DNA of 18,653 bases from JBFXDI01 sp050181295 (lineage in GTDB: Bacteria > Pseudomonadota > Alphaproteobacteria > Rhizobiales > Aestuariivirgaceae), in contig JBFXDI010000080.1 in NCBI GenBank assembly GCA_050181295.1, forward strand, positions 1 to 18,653. Direction: 5' to 3'. Under the pieces are notes generated by a model. The model made no database searches. It was given only the letters and a program-made list of their open reading frames with translations, and had not been told where the DNA came from. The position numbers and the translations under genes were made by a program. Of the stretch, positions 6,481 to 13,611 are shown piece after piece (position 1 is the first letter of the stretch; each line of letters starts with the position of its first letter).

Positions 6481-7196
6481 GCGCCGTCTCCGCCCTGCCG
6501 TGCGAGGAGGAAGTCCGCGAAGGCGAGGTCGAGCTCCGTGTCGATGTTGGCGACGGGTCCCTCGATCACCAGGGCGCCGGTGCGCTTTCCCCGGATGGTC
6601 TTCTGCCCGACCAGGCACTCACGGGTGATGGCATAGGCGATGCCGTTGCGGTGATAGACGGGCTCAAGCTGCTGGCGGGCGACGATGGCCGCGCCGGCGG
6701 GATCGTAGAGCGTGAGCTCGCCCCCCTCCCCTATCACGTGCTGCTTCAGCGGATGGCCCTTGCTGTCGGTCTGGCTCACAGTCCACACCGCGTCGAAGCG
6801 GCCCTCGACGAGGCGCTCCACCGTGCGCCGCACATGCTCGGGCGTGCGGCTCGGCGAGGTGGGCTGCAGCATCACCACGATATCGTAGGAGACACCGTCC
6901 AGCCGCTCCATCTCATGGAGGGCGTGGATCAGCACATCCCAGTCGCCGATGGTGGGGCCCGAGAGCGCCTCGGGCCGCATGAACGGCACCTCCAGGCCGG
7001 CCCTGGCTCCAACCTGCGCGATCTCGGGATGGTCGGTCGAGAGCACGGCACGGTCGATGAGGTCGAGCGCCAGCGCCACGTTCGCGGCCCGCGTGACCAG
7101 CGGGACACCCCCCACCGGACGCAGATTCTTGAGCTTGATGCCGGTCGAGCCGCCGCGCGCCGGGACGACCGCGAGCACCCGCCGGTCAGCGAACAT
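6477..7196 (-). CDS. NeuA-like CMP-nonulosonate (acylneuraminate) cytidylyltransferase
   Basis: This 239-residue protein belongs to the CMP-sialate/CMP-Kdo synthetase family, which couples CTP to a nonulosonic acid with release of pyrophosphate. The N-terminal nucleotide loop is VVPARGGSTGIKLKN at residues 10-24, MLQPTSPSR lies at 109-117, YHRNGIAYAITRE at 181-193, and the metal-binding NIDTELDLAFAD at 217-228. Length is typical of the single-domain enzymes (about 230). One core position is odd: the usual Lys of ARGGSKGI is Thr18 here. I chose ATG at 7196, which overlaps the HAD gene by 11 nt and has TGGGG 7 nt upstream; a TTG at 7202 is the alternative. The gene lies between the HAD phosphatase and the sulfotransferase, overlapping both, so it is co-translated with them. 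The substrate could be KDN, Neu5Ac-like, or a legionaminate-like sugar. Confidence 0.9.
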   Translation of the reverse strand: MFADRRVLAVVPARGGSTGIKLKNLRPVGGVPLVTRAANVALALDLIDRAVLSTDHPEIAQVGARAGLEVPFMRPEALSGPTIGDWDVLIHALHEMERLDGVSYDIVVMLQPTSPSRTPEHVRRTVERLVEGRFDAVWTVSQTDSKGHPLKQHVIGEGGELTLYDPAGAAIVARQQLEPVYHRNGIAYAITRECLVGQKTIRGKRTGALVIEGPVANIDTELDLAFADFLLARQGGDGA

Positions 7197-7815
7197 CGAC
7201 AAGCCCCAGCGCCTCGGCCAGCGGCGCCAGGCCCTCGTGGCCGCCTGCCGGGAAGAAAGCCGCGCCCGTCTCGCGCGCGGCCGCCTCGTCGCTCACCCCG
7301 TCTCCCGTGACGGCAGCGCGTTCCGGCGCCGTTCCAAGCCGTGCAAGCACGGTGCGGATGATGTCGGCCTTGCGGGCCGGATAGCCGTGAAGCTCATCCA
7401 TGAGGCTTTCCCAACCCCTACCCTCGATCAGCGACTGCAAGGGCTCGTGCGGCGTGTTGGAGAAGACGACGCGTCGAACGCGCCCCTGGAGCGCCTTGAG
7501 CAGGGCTTCCGCACCCGGCATCGCGGGACAGGCGGCGACGGCGGAAAGCGCGGCCATTCCATAGGCCTCCACGAAATCGCCGGGCGGCACCTCAAGGCCT
7601 TGCGTCCGCATGGCCTCGATCATACGCGGGATCACGACATGGCGGGAGCCATCCGGATCCTCCGCCAGCGTGCGTTCGATCACCGCGCGGTGGGCCGGCG
7701 TATCCGGGAAGATCGAGAAGAAGGCGTCGCGCTTGGCCTCGGCGGAGCGCACCAGCGTGCCGTCGAAGTCGAAGAAGACGACATCAAACGGCGTGCGGCT
7801 TGCGGAAGTAGTCAT
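7186..7815 (-). CDS. HAD-superfamily hydrolase, possible nonulosonate-9-phosphatase
   Basis: The 209-residue protein has all four HAD motifs: DFDGTL with nucleophile Asp16 and Asp18, VVFSNT with Ser119, Lys149 in PARKADII, and GDGVSDEAAA with Asp172 and Asp176 for Mg2+. A helical cap (about residues 25-100) lies between motifs I and II, as in C1-cap phosphatases. The gene overlaps the end of the NeuB fusion gene by 32 nt and the start of the NeuA-like gene by 11 nt. A phosphatase in this place fits removal of phosphate from a NeuB product such as KDN-9-phosphate or Neu5Ac-9-phosphate, as known for the mammalian pathway and the Bacteroides KDN pathway. The sequence itself cannot separate this from KdsC-like or general sugar phosphatase function. 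The start ATG at 7815 has no good ribosome site, consistent with coupling. Confidence 0.85.
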   Translation of the reverse strand: MTTSASRTPFDVVFFDFDGTLVRSAEAKRDAFFSIFPDTPAHRAVIERTLAEDPDGSRHVVIPRMIEAMRTQGLEVPPGDFVEAYGMAALSAVAACPAMPGAEALLKALQGRVRRVVFSNTPHEPLQSLIEGRGWESLMDELHGYPARKADIIRTVLARLGTAPERAAVTGDGVSDEAAARETGAAFFPAGGHEGLAPLAEALGLVDVR

Positions 7816-9316
7816 GCCAGTTGGCGACCTGGGTCTTGCGGTTCTCGCGCGTCTGGCGCGCGATCTCCGGGTCCTCGTAGAAGGAATCGTTGTTGAAGTG
7901 GGTGGTCGAGACCTCCTCGAAGATGGCGCCGTCGAGGGTGTGGAACTTGTGCCACTCGTTGGGGCTGACGAGGAAGGTGTCGCCGGGCCGGAGCGAGGAG
8001 CGGTTGCCGTCCTTGAAGATCTCCAGGTCCCCGTCGAGGAGCTGGAAGGTCTCCTCCTTCTGCTTGTGGAAGTGATAGGGATGCTTCTGGCGCGGAAGCT
8101 GGAGCACGAGCTTCTTGGCGTAGCTCCGATTGATGCAGGTGATGATGACGGCGCCGTATTCGCGGAAGCGCTTCAGCCCATAGTGGTGCGAGATCTCGAC
8201 GGCCGCGTCGTCGTTGATGTGGATGTTGGCCTTGGCGAGCATGCCGCGCACCTGCAGCATGATCTGGTAGACGAGCTGGTCCTCGCCCGAGCCGCCGCCG
8301 GTCAACGTGTCCGGCAGCGCCGCCTTGGCGGAGTAGTCCCTGTCGGCCGCGACGTCGGGGCGCCACTGGCCTGAGTTGAGCTGGCCCTCCTGCACCGGCA
8401 TGGCGAAGAACACATCCTTGCGCGTGATCGCCTCGCCCTTGGCGATATCGCGGCGGACATAGACGCCGCGCTTCAGCTCGGTCAACGTCTGGCGCTCGGC
8501 GAGCGGCGCGGGCGGGCGCTGGCCCGCGCCCAGCATCGCACGGGCGCGCCGGTAGGAAGCGAGCCACTTCTCAAGCTGCTCGGGGGTGGAGGAATAGGCG
8601 TTGAGCGCATAGCGGTCGGTCTTCAAGCCCACATGGCGCTCGAAGAGCCGCGCGCCCTTGGCATAGGCGATCTGGACGGCCTCGACATTGTCCTGGTCCT
8701 CGTGCGTGGACCAGCCGATCGGGACGCCGCGATAGCGCTGGGCGAGCGCAGCGATCTGGTTGAGCTGCAGCTTGTCGTCGGGCGTCGGATAGAGGGCCAC
8801 GCAGTGCATGAGCGCGAAATGCGCCCGCTCGCTCTCGAGGAAGTTGACCAGCCAGTCGATCTCGTCGGTCCGCAAGCCCGCAGTGGAGACGACGAGCGGC
8901 TTGTTGACCCGCGCCGCCTTCTCAAGCAGCGGCCGGTCGTCGGCCGAGCAGCTCGCGATCTTGATGATATCGAGCCCCATGTCGACGATGACGTCGACCG
9001 ACTCCTCGTCGAAGGGCGTGCACATGGTGAGAAGGCCGTTCTCGCGCACCACTTGGGCGAGCTTCGCGAAGTCGTCCATGGAGAAGCGCGTCTCGGAGAA
9101 GCGCTTCACATATTTCAAGTCCATCCGGTCCTGGAAATCCGGATGAATGAAGGTGTCGAGCTGACGGAACTGGAATTTCAGGGCACCCCGCACGCCGGCG
9201 GCATTGTTCACGCGCGCCACCTCGCGCACGATGCCGCTCGCATGCCCGAGGTCGCCCTGGTGGTTGTTGGCGAGGTCGTAAATGAAGAGGTCTTCAAGCT
9301 TGAGGGGGCGTGCCAT
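7784..9316 (-). CDS. NeuB-type nonulosonate synthase fused to SAF and cupin domains
   Basis: This 510-residue protein is longer than standard NeuB (about 340-350). Residues 1-265 form a PEP-condensing TIM barrel: DLANNHQGD near 14-22, LKFQFRQLDT at 46-55, MCTPFDEESVD at 98-108, GWSTHEDQD with metal ligand His205, and LFERHVGLKTD with His228. Residues 275-345 resemble the antifreeze-like SAF domain (LKRGVYVRRDIAKGEAITRK). Residues 375-490 form a cupin: HPYHFHKQKEE gives His415, His417 and Glu421/422, and SPNEWHKFH gives His456. It ends with FEEVSTTHFNNDSF, which recalls D-lyxose-isomerase-type cupins. NeuB joins PEP to ManNAc, mannose-6-P or a related aldose. The usual Glu of the AEIGxNHNG motif is Asp14 here. 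ATG at 9316 is preferred to TTG at 9322. It follows the oxidoreductase gene by 18 nt. Confidence 0.9.
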   Translation of the reverse strand: MARPLKLEDLFIYDLANNHQGDLGHASGIVREVARVNNAAGVRGALKFQFRQLDTFIHPDFQDRMDLKYVKRFSETRFSMDDFAKLAQVVRENGLLTMCTPFDEESVDVIVDMGLDIIKIASCSADDRPLLEKAARVNKPLVVSTAGLRTDEIDWLVNFLESERAHFALMHCVALYPTPDDKLQLNQIAALAQRYRGVPIGWSTHEDQDNVEAVQIAYAKGARLFERHVGLKTDRYALNAYSSTPEQLEKWLASYRRARAMLGAGQRPPAPLAERQTLTELKRGVYVRRDIAKGEAITRKDVFFAMPVQEGQLNSGQWRPDVAADRDYSAKAALPDTLTGGGSGEDQLVYQIMLQVRGMLAKANIHINDDAAVEISHHYGLKRFREYGAVIITCINRSYAKKLVLQLPRQKHPYHFHKQKEETFQLLDGDLEIFKDGNRSSLRPGDTFLVSPNEWHKFHTLDGAIFEEVSTTHFNNDSFYEDPEIARQTRENRKTQVANWHDYFRKPHAV

Positions 9317-9334
9317 GATCAATCCGTTCTCGGG

Positions 9335-10429
9335 TCAGCGCAGAGCTTCGGGCCGGTAGCCTGCGGACCAGTCTATGGTCACGCGGCGGCCCGTGGCGTG
9401 GGATCTGAAGGCGGCGGCGATCACCATCATGGTGTCGAGGCCGCGCTCGAGCGCGATGGGCGAGCCTTCGGCCTTGCCGGAGAGCACCTCCTCCAGGTGG
9501 GCGATCTCGGCCTTGAAGTCGTCGGCGCGCGTCTTGGCGATGCGGCTCGTCTCCGGCGCCCGGCCCGGACCGCCGGTGGTGACGGCGTCCACATTGGGCT
9601 CGAGGTTGACGCGCCACTCGAGAAAGCCGTCGCTGCCCTGGATGCGGGCCGACTTCTCGGCAGGCTCGGTCACGACGTCCTGGATCACGTCGCCGACAAG
9701 CCCTTCAGTGGTCTTCAAGGTCAGGAAGCAGAGGCGGTCGTATTCGGTCGCGCCATCCTTGACGACATCGAGGGCAGCCGAGACCTCGGCCACCTTGCCG
9801 GCCCCCACCGCATGGGCGAAGTGCTGCCAGATGTTGATGCCGTGCGAATGCTCGCCCGCAGCACCCCCGCCCCGCTTCCAGTAGCCGAGATAGGAATCGG
9901 CCGGGCCTGCGAGCCAGGGATGGGCCTTGAAGATGCCGCCCCAGTGCTCGCGGGTACGGGCAGAGATGGTCTGGACCGTGCCGAGCGCGCCAGATTTCAG
10001 CGCCTTCTCGGCCTCGAGCGTGTTGCGGCCGAGCGTGTGGTTGTAGCCGACGGCGACGAAGACCCCCTCCTCCCTGGCGCGGCGCCAGAGATCGGCGCAG
10101 CCAGCGAGGTCCGGCCCGCAAAGCGGCTTCTCGATCACGACCGCCTTCGGCTTCGGACCCTGGAACGCCTTCTCCGTCAGCGCCACGTGGCTGTCGGGGG
10201 GCGTGCCGATGAAGACGACGTCGGTCGGATCGGACCAGGAATCCTTCGTCTCCTTGAGGGCGATGGCCTCGTCCCAGGCGCCATAGCGGCCGGGATAGAT
10301 ACTGGCGCGCGTGCGCTCGAGCGCCGCCGGATCGGCATCGGTCAGGATCACGCTCCAGCCGCGGCTGCGGGCGGCATTGGCGAGGTGATTGCCGATCGAG
10401 CCGGCGCCGACGATCTTGATCGAATGCAT
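9335..10429 (-). CDS. Gfo/Idh/MocA-family NAD(P)-dependent oxidoreductase
   Basis: The product (364 residues) has the N-terminal Rossmann motif IKIVGAGSIGNHLA at residues 4-17, the family signature VVIEKPLCG with Glu100-Lys101-Pro102, and a putative catalytic region GEHSHGINIW near 192-201 with His194 and His196. The C-terminal half carries the expected alpha/beta dimerisation domain. Such enzymes oxidise or reduce a sugar or nucleotide-sugar hydroxyl. I chose the ATG at 10429 because the Rossmann strand starts three residues later; a TTG at 10456 would add nine residues. This is the first gene of the five-gene minus-strand operon, so it probably makes or modifies the aldose used by the NeuB fusion, or modifies the finished sugar. 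It is divergent from the plus-strand sulfotransferase across about 150 nt. The substrate is unknown. Confidence 0.9.
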   Translation of the reverse strand: MHSIKIVGAGSIGNHLANAARSRGWSVILTDADPAALERTRASIYPGRYGAWDEAIALKETKDSWSDPTDVVFIGTPPDSHVALTEKAFQGPKPKAVVIEKPLCGPDLAGCADLWRRAREEGVFVAVGYNHTLGRNTLEAEKALKSGALGTVQTISARTREHWGGIFKAHPWLAGPADSYLGYWKRGGGAAGEHSHGINIWQHFAHAVGAGKVAEVSAALDVVKDGATEYDRLCFLTLKTTEGLVGDVIQDVVTEPAEKSARIQGSDGFLEWRVNLEPNVDAVTTGGPGRAPETSRIAKTRADDFKAEIAHLEEVLSGKAEGSPIALERGLDTMMVIAAAFRSHATGRRVTIDWSAGYRPEALR

Positions 10430-10583
10430 ACGAAACTTAGGCTTTGCGAGGTCCAAAATGGGCTAAAATGGCCGCCTCTCTTGACGGCTTCCGCCGGAAT
10501 GCGCAAGTCCCCCGCAAATCTTGTCAGGGGCCTGCCGCGAGCGACCACTCGCATTTTCGGGGCGAATGCGGGAAAAGCCGTCC
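10430..10583. promoter_or_regulatory. Divergent intergenic region between the operon and the sulfotransferase pair
   Basis: These 154 bases separate two start codons facing away from each other, so they must carry promoters for both directions. I can see TTGACG (10481-10486) as a possible plus-strand -35, but the position 17 nt on reads CAAGTC, a poor -10. On the minus strand AT-rich runs lie at 10455-10469 (AAAATGGG, AAAATGG on the plus strand). No operator palindrome is clear. The assignment rests on gene orientation. Confidence 0.5.
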
Positions 10584-11279
10584 ATGATCGTCTCCCACAA
10601 GCACAAGTTCATCTTCCTCAAGACGCGCAAGACCGGGAGCACGAGCACCGAACTCTACCTCTATCCGCATTGCGGGGACGAGGACATCGTCACTCCGCTG
10701 ACCCCCACCGCGTTCACAAAGGCCGTCGGCCACCGGGCGCAGCACCATCTGAGGCGCGCCTTCCGGCTCGATCCGCGCCCGGAAATCCACAAGGCCCTGC
10801 GGCTGGAAGGCTTCAAGGGCGTCGATTTCCACGACCACATCCGGGCGGAGGACGTGCGGGCCTATGTGGGGGAGACGGTCTGGCGCAGCTACTACAAGTT
10901 CGCCTTCGACCGGAACATCTACGACCGGCAGGTGTCGTGGTTCCACTACCGGACGAAGAAGCACTGGAAGAAGCGCAAATGGCCGGATTTCCGGAGCTTC
11001 CTCGAGACGTCGCCCGAGGCCAGGGTCGACAATTTCCACATCTACACGATCGGCGGGGCGCTTGCGGTCGACTTCATCGGCCGCTACGAGACGCTGGACG
11101 GCGACCTCGCGCAGGTGATGGATGCGCTCGGCCTCGCGCCGAAGACGGACCTGCCCCGCGCCAAGGCCGACACGCGACCCTCAGATACGGGCTACAGGGC
11201 CTATTACGACGAGGAAACGCGGCGGCTGGTCGAAAGCTGGTATCCGGGCGAGCGCGCGCTTTTCGGGCACGAATTCTGA
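10584..11279 (+). CDS. Sulfotransferase family 2-type protein
   Basis: This 231-residue protein resembles Sulfotransfer_2-type (carbohydrate sulfotransferase) proteins. The N-terminal KFIFLKTRKTGSTSTELYL (residues 8-26) is a 5'-phosphosulfate loop with Lys13/Lys16. YKFAFDRNIYDRQVSWFHYR (104-123) is a canonical 3'-phosphate site, with Arg110 and Ser118 eight residues later. Homologues I recall start just before the IxSHKHKFIFxKTRKT stretch, so I chose ATG at 10584; in-frame ATG at 10566 and GTG/TTG further up would add basic residues without family character. The ribosome site is weak (GGGAAAAG). It is the first gene of a two-gene unit; the next gene starts 10 nt after its stop. It would transfer sulfate from PAPS to a glycan hydroxyl. 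Absence of PAPS-synthesis genes nearby means PAPS must come from elsewhere. Confidence 0.83.
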   Translation: MIVSHKHKFIFLKTRKTGSTSTELYLYPHCGDEDIVTPLTPTAFTKAVGHRAQHHLRRAFRLDPRPEIHKALRLEGFKGVDFHDHIRAEDVRAYVGETVWRSYYKFAFDRNIYDRQVSWFHYRTKKHWKKRKWPDFRSFLETSPEARVDNFHIYTIGGALAVDFIGRYETLDGDLAQVMDALGLAPKTDLPRAKADTRPSDTGYRAYYDEETRRLVESWYPGERALFGHEF

Positions 11280-11289
11280 CGGGGAAGGA

Positions 11290-12066
11290 ATGGTTGAGAG
11301 CGAATACTGGCGCCGCGAGGGCCTGGACAGGCTTGTCGCAACCTATGCCGATCCCGGCCAGAACGATCCGTATTACGCCACCTCGGGCAACGCCAAGGTG
11401 GCGTTCGCACCCCAGATCAGCGATCTTGCGCGCCTGCACCGCCTAATCCGCGAGCGCATGGCCACGACCGTGCTCGAATTCGGGGTCGGCTTCTCGACCG
11501 TGGTGATGGCGGACGCGCTCGCCAAGAACGAGGCCGAGTTCGCGGCGCTGCCCAACGCGCCGAAGCTCCGGAACCGCCGAGCCTTCCAGCTCGTCTCGGT
11601 CGATGCCAGCCGACACTGGATCAGCGAGACCGAGAAGCGCATCCCAGCGCATCTGCGCCCGCGCATCGAGATCGGCCACAGCCGGGTCCTCGCGGGCACC
11701 CATCTCGGCCAGCTCTGCCACTTCTACGAGACGCTTCCGAACGTCGTGGCGGATTTCATCTACCTTGACGGTCCATCGCCGAAGGACGTCGAAGGGTCGG
11801 TGAACGGCCTCGACTTCCTGATCGACGAGCGGACAGTCATGTCGGCGGACCTCCTTCTCATGGAGCCCACCATGCTTCCCGGGACGTTCATCCTGGTGGA
11901 CGGCCGGACGAACAACGCGCGCTTCCTCGAACGGAACTTCCGCCGGCCCTTCAAATGCACCAGGAATTCCGAGGCCGACGTCACGACATTCGAGCTCGAC
12001 GAGCCCCCGCTCGGACGTCACAGTCACGATCTCGTGGCGCTTCTGAAGCAAGCGGGCTTGCGCTGA
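11290..12066 (+). CDS. SAM-methyltransferase-fold protein of unknown acceptor
   Basis: The 258-residue product has a class I SAM-binding fold. TTVLEFGVGFSTVVMADAL (residues 59-77) is motif I with an Glu63-x-Gly-x-Gly67 pattern, LVSVDASRHWISET (101-114) has the acidic residue Asp105 at the end of strand 2, and ADFIYLDGPSPKDV (154-167) gives Asp160 as in Methyltransf_24-like enzymes. FILVDGRTNNARFLERNF near 195-212 completes the fold. ATG at 11290 follows the sulfotransferase stop by 10 nt, with the purine run GGGGAAGGA directly in front. The short spacing implies co-transcription with the sulfotransferase, so the two may modify the same glycan. I do not recognise a close characterised relative; it could also be a non-methylating member of the fold. 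It ends 9 nt before the stop of the convergent surface-carbohydrate gene. Confidence 0.8.
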   Translation: MVESEYWRREGLDRLVATYADPGQNDPYYATSGNAKVAFAPQISDLARLHRLIRERMATTVLEFGVGFSTVVMADALAKNEAEFAALPNAPKLRNRRAFQLVSVDASRHWISETEKRIPAHLRPRIEIGHSRVLAGTHLGQLCHFYETLPNVVADFIYLDGPSPKDVEGSVNGLDFLIDERTVMSADLLLMEPTMLPGTFILVDGRTNNARFLERNFRRPFKCTRNSEADVTTFELDEPPLGRHSHDLVALLKQAGLR

Positions 12067-12075
12067 GCCGCCCGG

Positions 12076-13446
12076 TCAGTCGGGCCGCAACTCGAACACG
12101 TTAGGAAGCCGCTCCCGAGCCCGCACGAGCGGAAGCCCCGGAACAACGGCGCGGAAGCGCTCGATCCTGGCATTGACCTCCGCCTCGCTGATGCCCGGAA
12201 ACTTGTGGCGGCTATAGACGGCGCTGCTCTTGCCCTTGCGTGCCCGCGTCGTGATGGCGCGCACCGCGCCCCTGACGCCATGACGAAGGCGCCCTGAAAG
12301 CTCTCCCGCAAAGGAGGGGCGATGATCTGAGCCGAGCTCGGCGGATCCGGCCTGGAGAGCATCGAGAATGCGGTCGCTCGCGAGCGGGCCGTCGACCGAG
12401 GCGATATGCTCCCGAAGGAGGCTGCGCTGGTCCGGCGTGAGCCGATCGCCGCTCCCGCCCTTCTCCAGCGAGTCGCACAGCGCCGCGATCAGCATCTCGT
12501 CATCGGAGAAATTGCGGCTCAGCGAGTTGGGCAGGTAGGCGTCAAAGCGCGCGTTCTCGACCGGCCGGTAGGCAAAGGCCGGAACCTCCAGCACAGCGGC
12601 CTCGACGGCGCTGGTGCAGCCGCTATGCAGGAGCGCCTCGGCACCTGAAATCCAGGGCGCGATCGGCCCCTCATGCACCACATGCACATTCTCGTGCTCG
12701 TCGCGGATGCGCGACCAGACGGCGGCATTCTCGGAAGGATGAGGACGGATCACGAGCTGGCGCGGCGCAATGGCGCTCGCCACGCGCGGCAGGAGCGTCA
12801 GGAAGCGTTCGAAGAGCTCCCGTTTATGGGCATGGTAGCCGCCCTTCAGCTCGGCGCTGCGCTCCTTCGAAGCGCCTTTGCCGACCCGGAAGCGGACATA
12901 GTCCGGGATGAAATGATTGACGACGGCGAAGTTGCTCGAGAACAGCACGAAGTTCCCGAACCGCTTCCTGAGCCCCGCCACATCCTCCTTGAAGAAGGAC
13001 CGGAGCTCCGGACGCAGGAGGTCGATGCGCGGATTGCCCGTCTCGATGATCGGCGTGCCGCGATAGCCCTTGTAGCTGCGCCACACTTCGGCATTGCTGC
13101 GCCCCCAGGCGTAGAGCTGGCGCGGACGGTTGAACGTCTCCTCGTCGAACATCAGATGCAGCGCCTCGTCATTGACGCGGATCAGCGCCTCCTCATCGAG
13201 CGCCACGATGACGTGGCCCAAGGATTCGAGGATGGACATCATCAGCCGGTTGCCGGTGCGGATGCCCTTCGCGAGGTAGATGGACCGGGGCAGCTTCGGC
13301 AGGTGCCGGTGGATGAGCGTGCGGCCGCCGATGATCGGGCTATAGCCGCGCTCCGCCGCCTTCAGGGCCAGAAGCAGCTTGGCGTCGAATTCCCGGTTCA
13401 GGGTCTCGACGGGAATGAGGAGGGTCTGAGGAAGAGTGCGCGGCAT
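12076..13446 (-). CDS. Surface carbohydrate biosynthesis protein (GT-B/capsule-type family)
   Basis: The product (456 residues from ATG 13446) looks like the surface-polysaccharide biosynthesis family related to CDP-glycerol glycerophosphotransferase-like GT-B proteins. The N-terminus TLLIPVETLNREFDAKLLLA (8-27) and GYSPIIGGR are typical family openings. ETGNPRIDLLRP (135-146) and FVLFSSNFAVVNHF (166-179) mark the domain linker. VIRPHPSEN (232-240) and ALLHSGCTSAVEAAVLEVP (271-289) are the donor-binding signatures. ATGs at 13482 and 13512 are also in frame; none has a good ribosome site, and I chose 13446 because family members begin just before the IPVET strand. The gene is divergent from the GT8-like gene and convergent with the upstream SAM-fold gene. 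Its likely role is polymerising or transferring a unit in capsule or LPS assembly; the exact donor is unknown. Confidence 0.8.
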   Translation of the reverse strand: MPRTLPQTLLIPVETLNREFDAKLLLALKAAERGYSPIIGGRTLIHRHLPKLPRSIYLAKGIRTGNRLMMSILESLGHVIVALDEEALIRVNDEALHLMFDEETFNRPRQLYAWGRSNAEVWRSYKGYRGTPIIETGNPRIDLLRPELRSFFKEDVAGLRKRFGNFVLFSSNFAVVNHFIPDYVRFRVGKGASKERSAELKGGYHAHKRELFERFLTLLPRVASAIAPRQLVIRPHPSENAAVWSRIRDEHENVHVVHEGPIAPWISGAEALLHSGCTSAVEAAVLEVPAFAYRPVENARFDAYLPNSLSRNFSDDEMLIAALCDSLEKGGSGDRLTPDQRSLLREHIASVDGPLASDRILDALQAGSAELGSDHRPSFAGELSGRLRHGVRGAVRAITTRARKGKSSAVYSRHKFPGISEAEVNARIERFRAVVPGLPLVRARERLPNVFELRPD

Positions 13447-13581
13447 CGCCAGGGTACTGTGGATACGGGGCCTCAGGCCCATGGGCAAAGCGCCACGGTC
13501 CGCTCCCACCATATTGTCGCCGAGGGTCCGGCGGTGCTAACACCGATGCGGGTCAGGATGCAACCGCCACGCGGGATGCGC

Positions 13582-13595
13582 GCGCCTTCGGGCGC
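13582..13595 (+). other. UUCG-type hairpin in the leader of the GT8-like gene
   Basis: GCGCC (13582-13586) and GGCGC (13591-13595) pair around TTCG, a stable tetraloop, ending 16 nt before the ATG at 13612. It ends 1 nt before the AGAGG (13597-13601) that is the only ribosome-site candidate. It could affect translation. It lies within the divergent gap 13447-13611, which must also hold promoters I cannot define. Confidence 0.35.
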
Positions 13596-13611
13596 CAGAG
13601 GCGAACAAGAT

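Noticed and set aside
6481..6618. N-terminal extension of the operon sulfotransferase
   Set aside because: The bases are the 3' part of the NeuA-like gene in another frame; GTG 6480 with the GTGA overlap is the supported start.
10481..10509. TTGACG as a promoter -35 for the Sulfotransfer_2-type gene
   Set aside because: No acceptable -10 element lies 16-18 nt downstream.
8633..11446. Plus-strand open frame of 937 codons
   Set aside because: It runs antisense to the NeuB fusion and oxidoreductase genes, then through the sulfotransferase in another frame. Its composition (Arg, Gly, Ala, Asp, Val runs) is a typical high-GC shadow and it has no domain motif.
12070..12085. GCCCG/CGGGC hairpin at the convergent junction of the SAM-fold and surface-carbohydrate genes
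   Set aside because: Only a 5-bp stem, it overlaps a stop codon and has no T-tract; expected by chance in DNA of this GC content.
12673..13611. Long N-terminal extension of the GT8-like frame
   Set aside because: It is antisense to the surface-carbohydrate gene, and family similarity starts only at ATG 13612.
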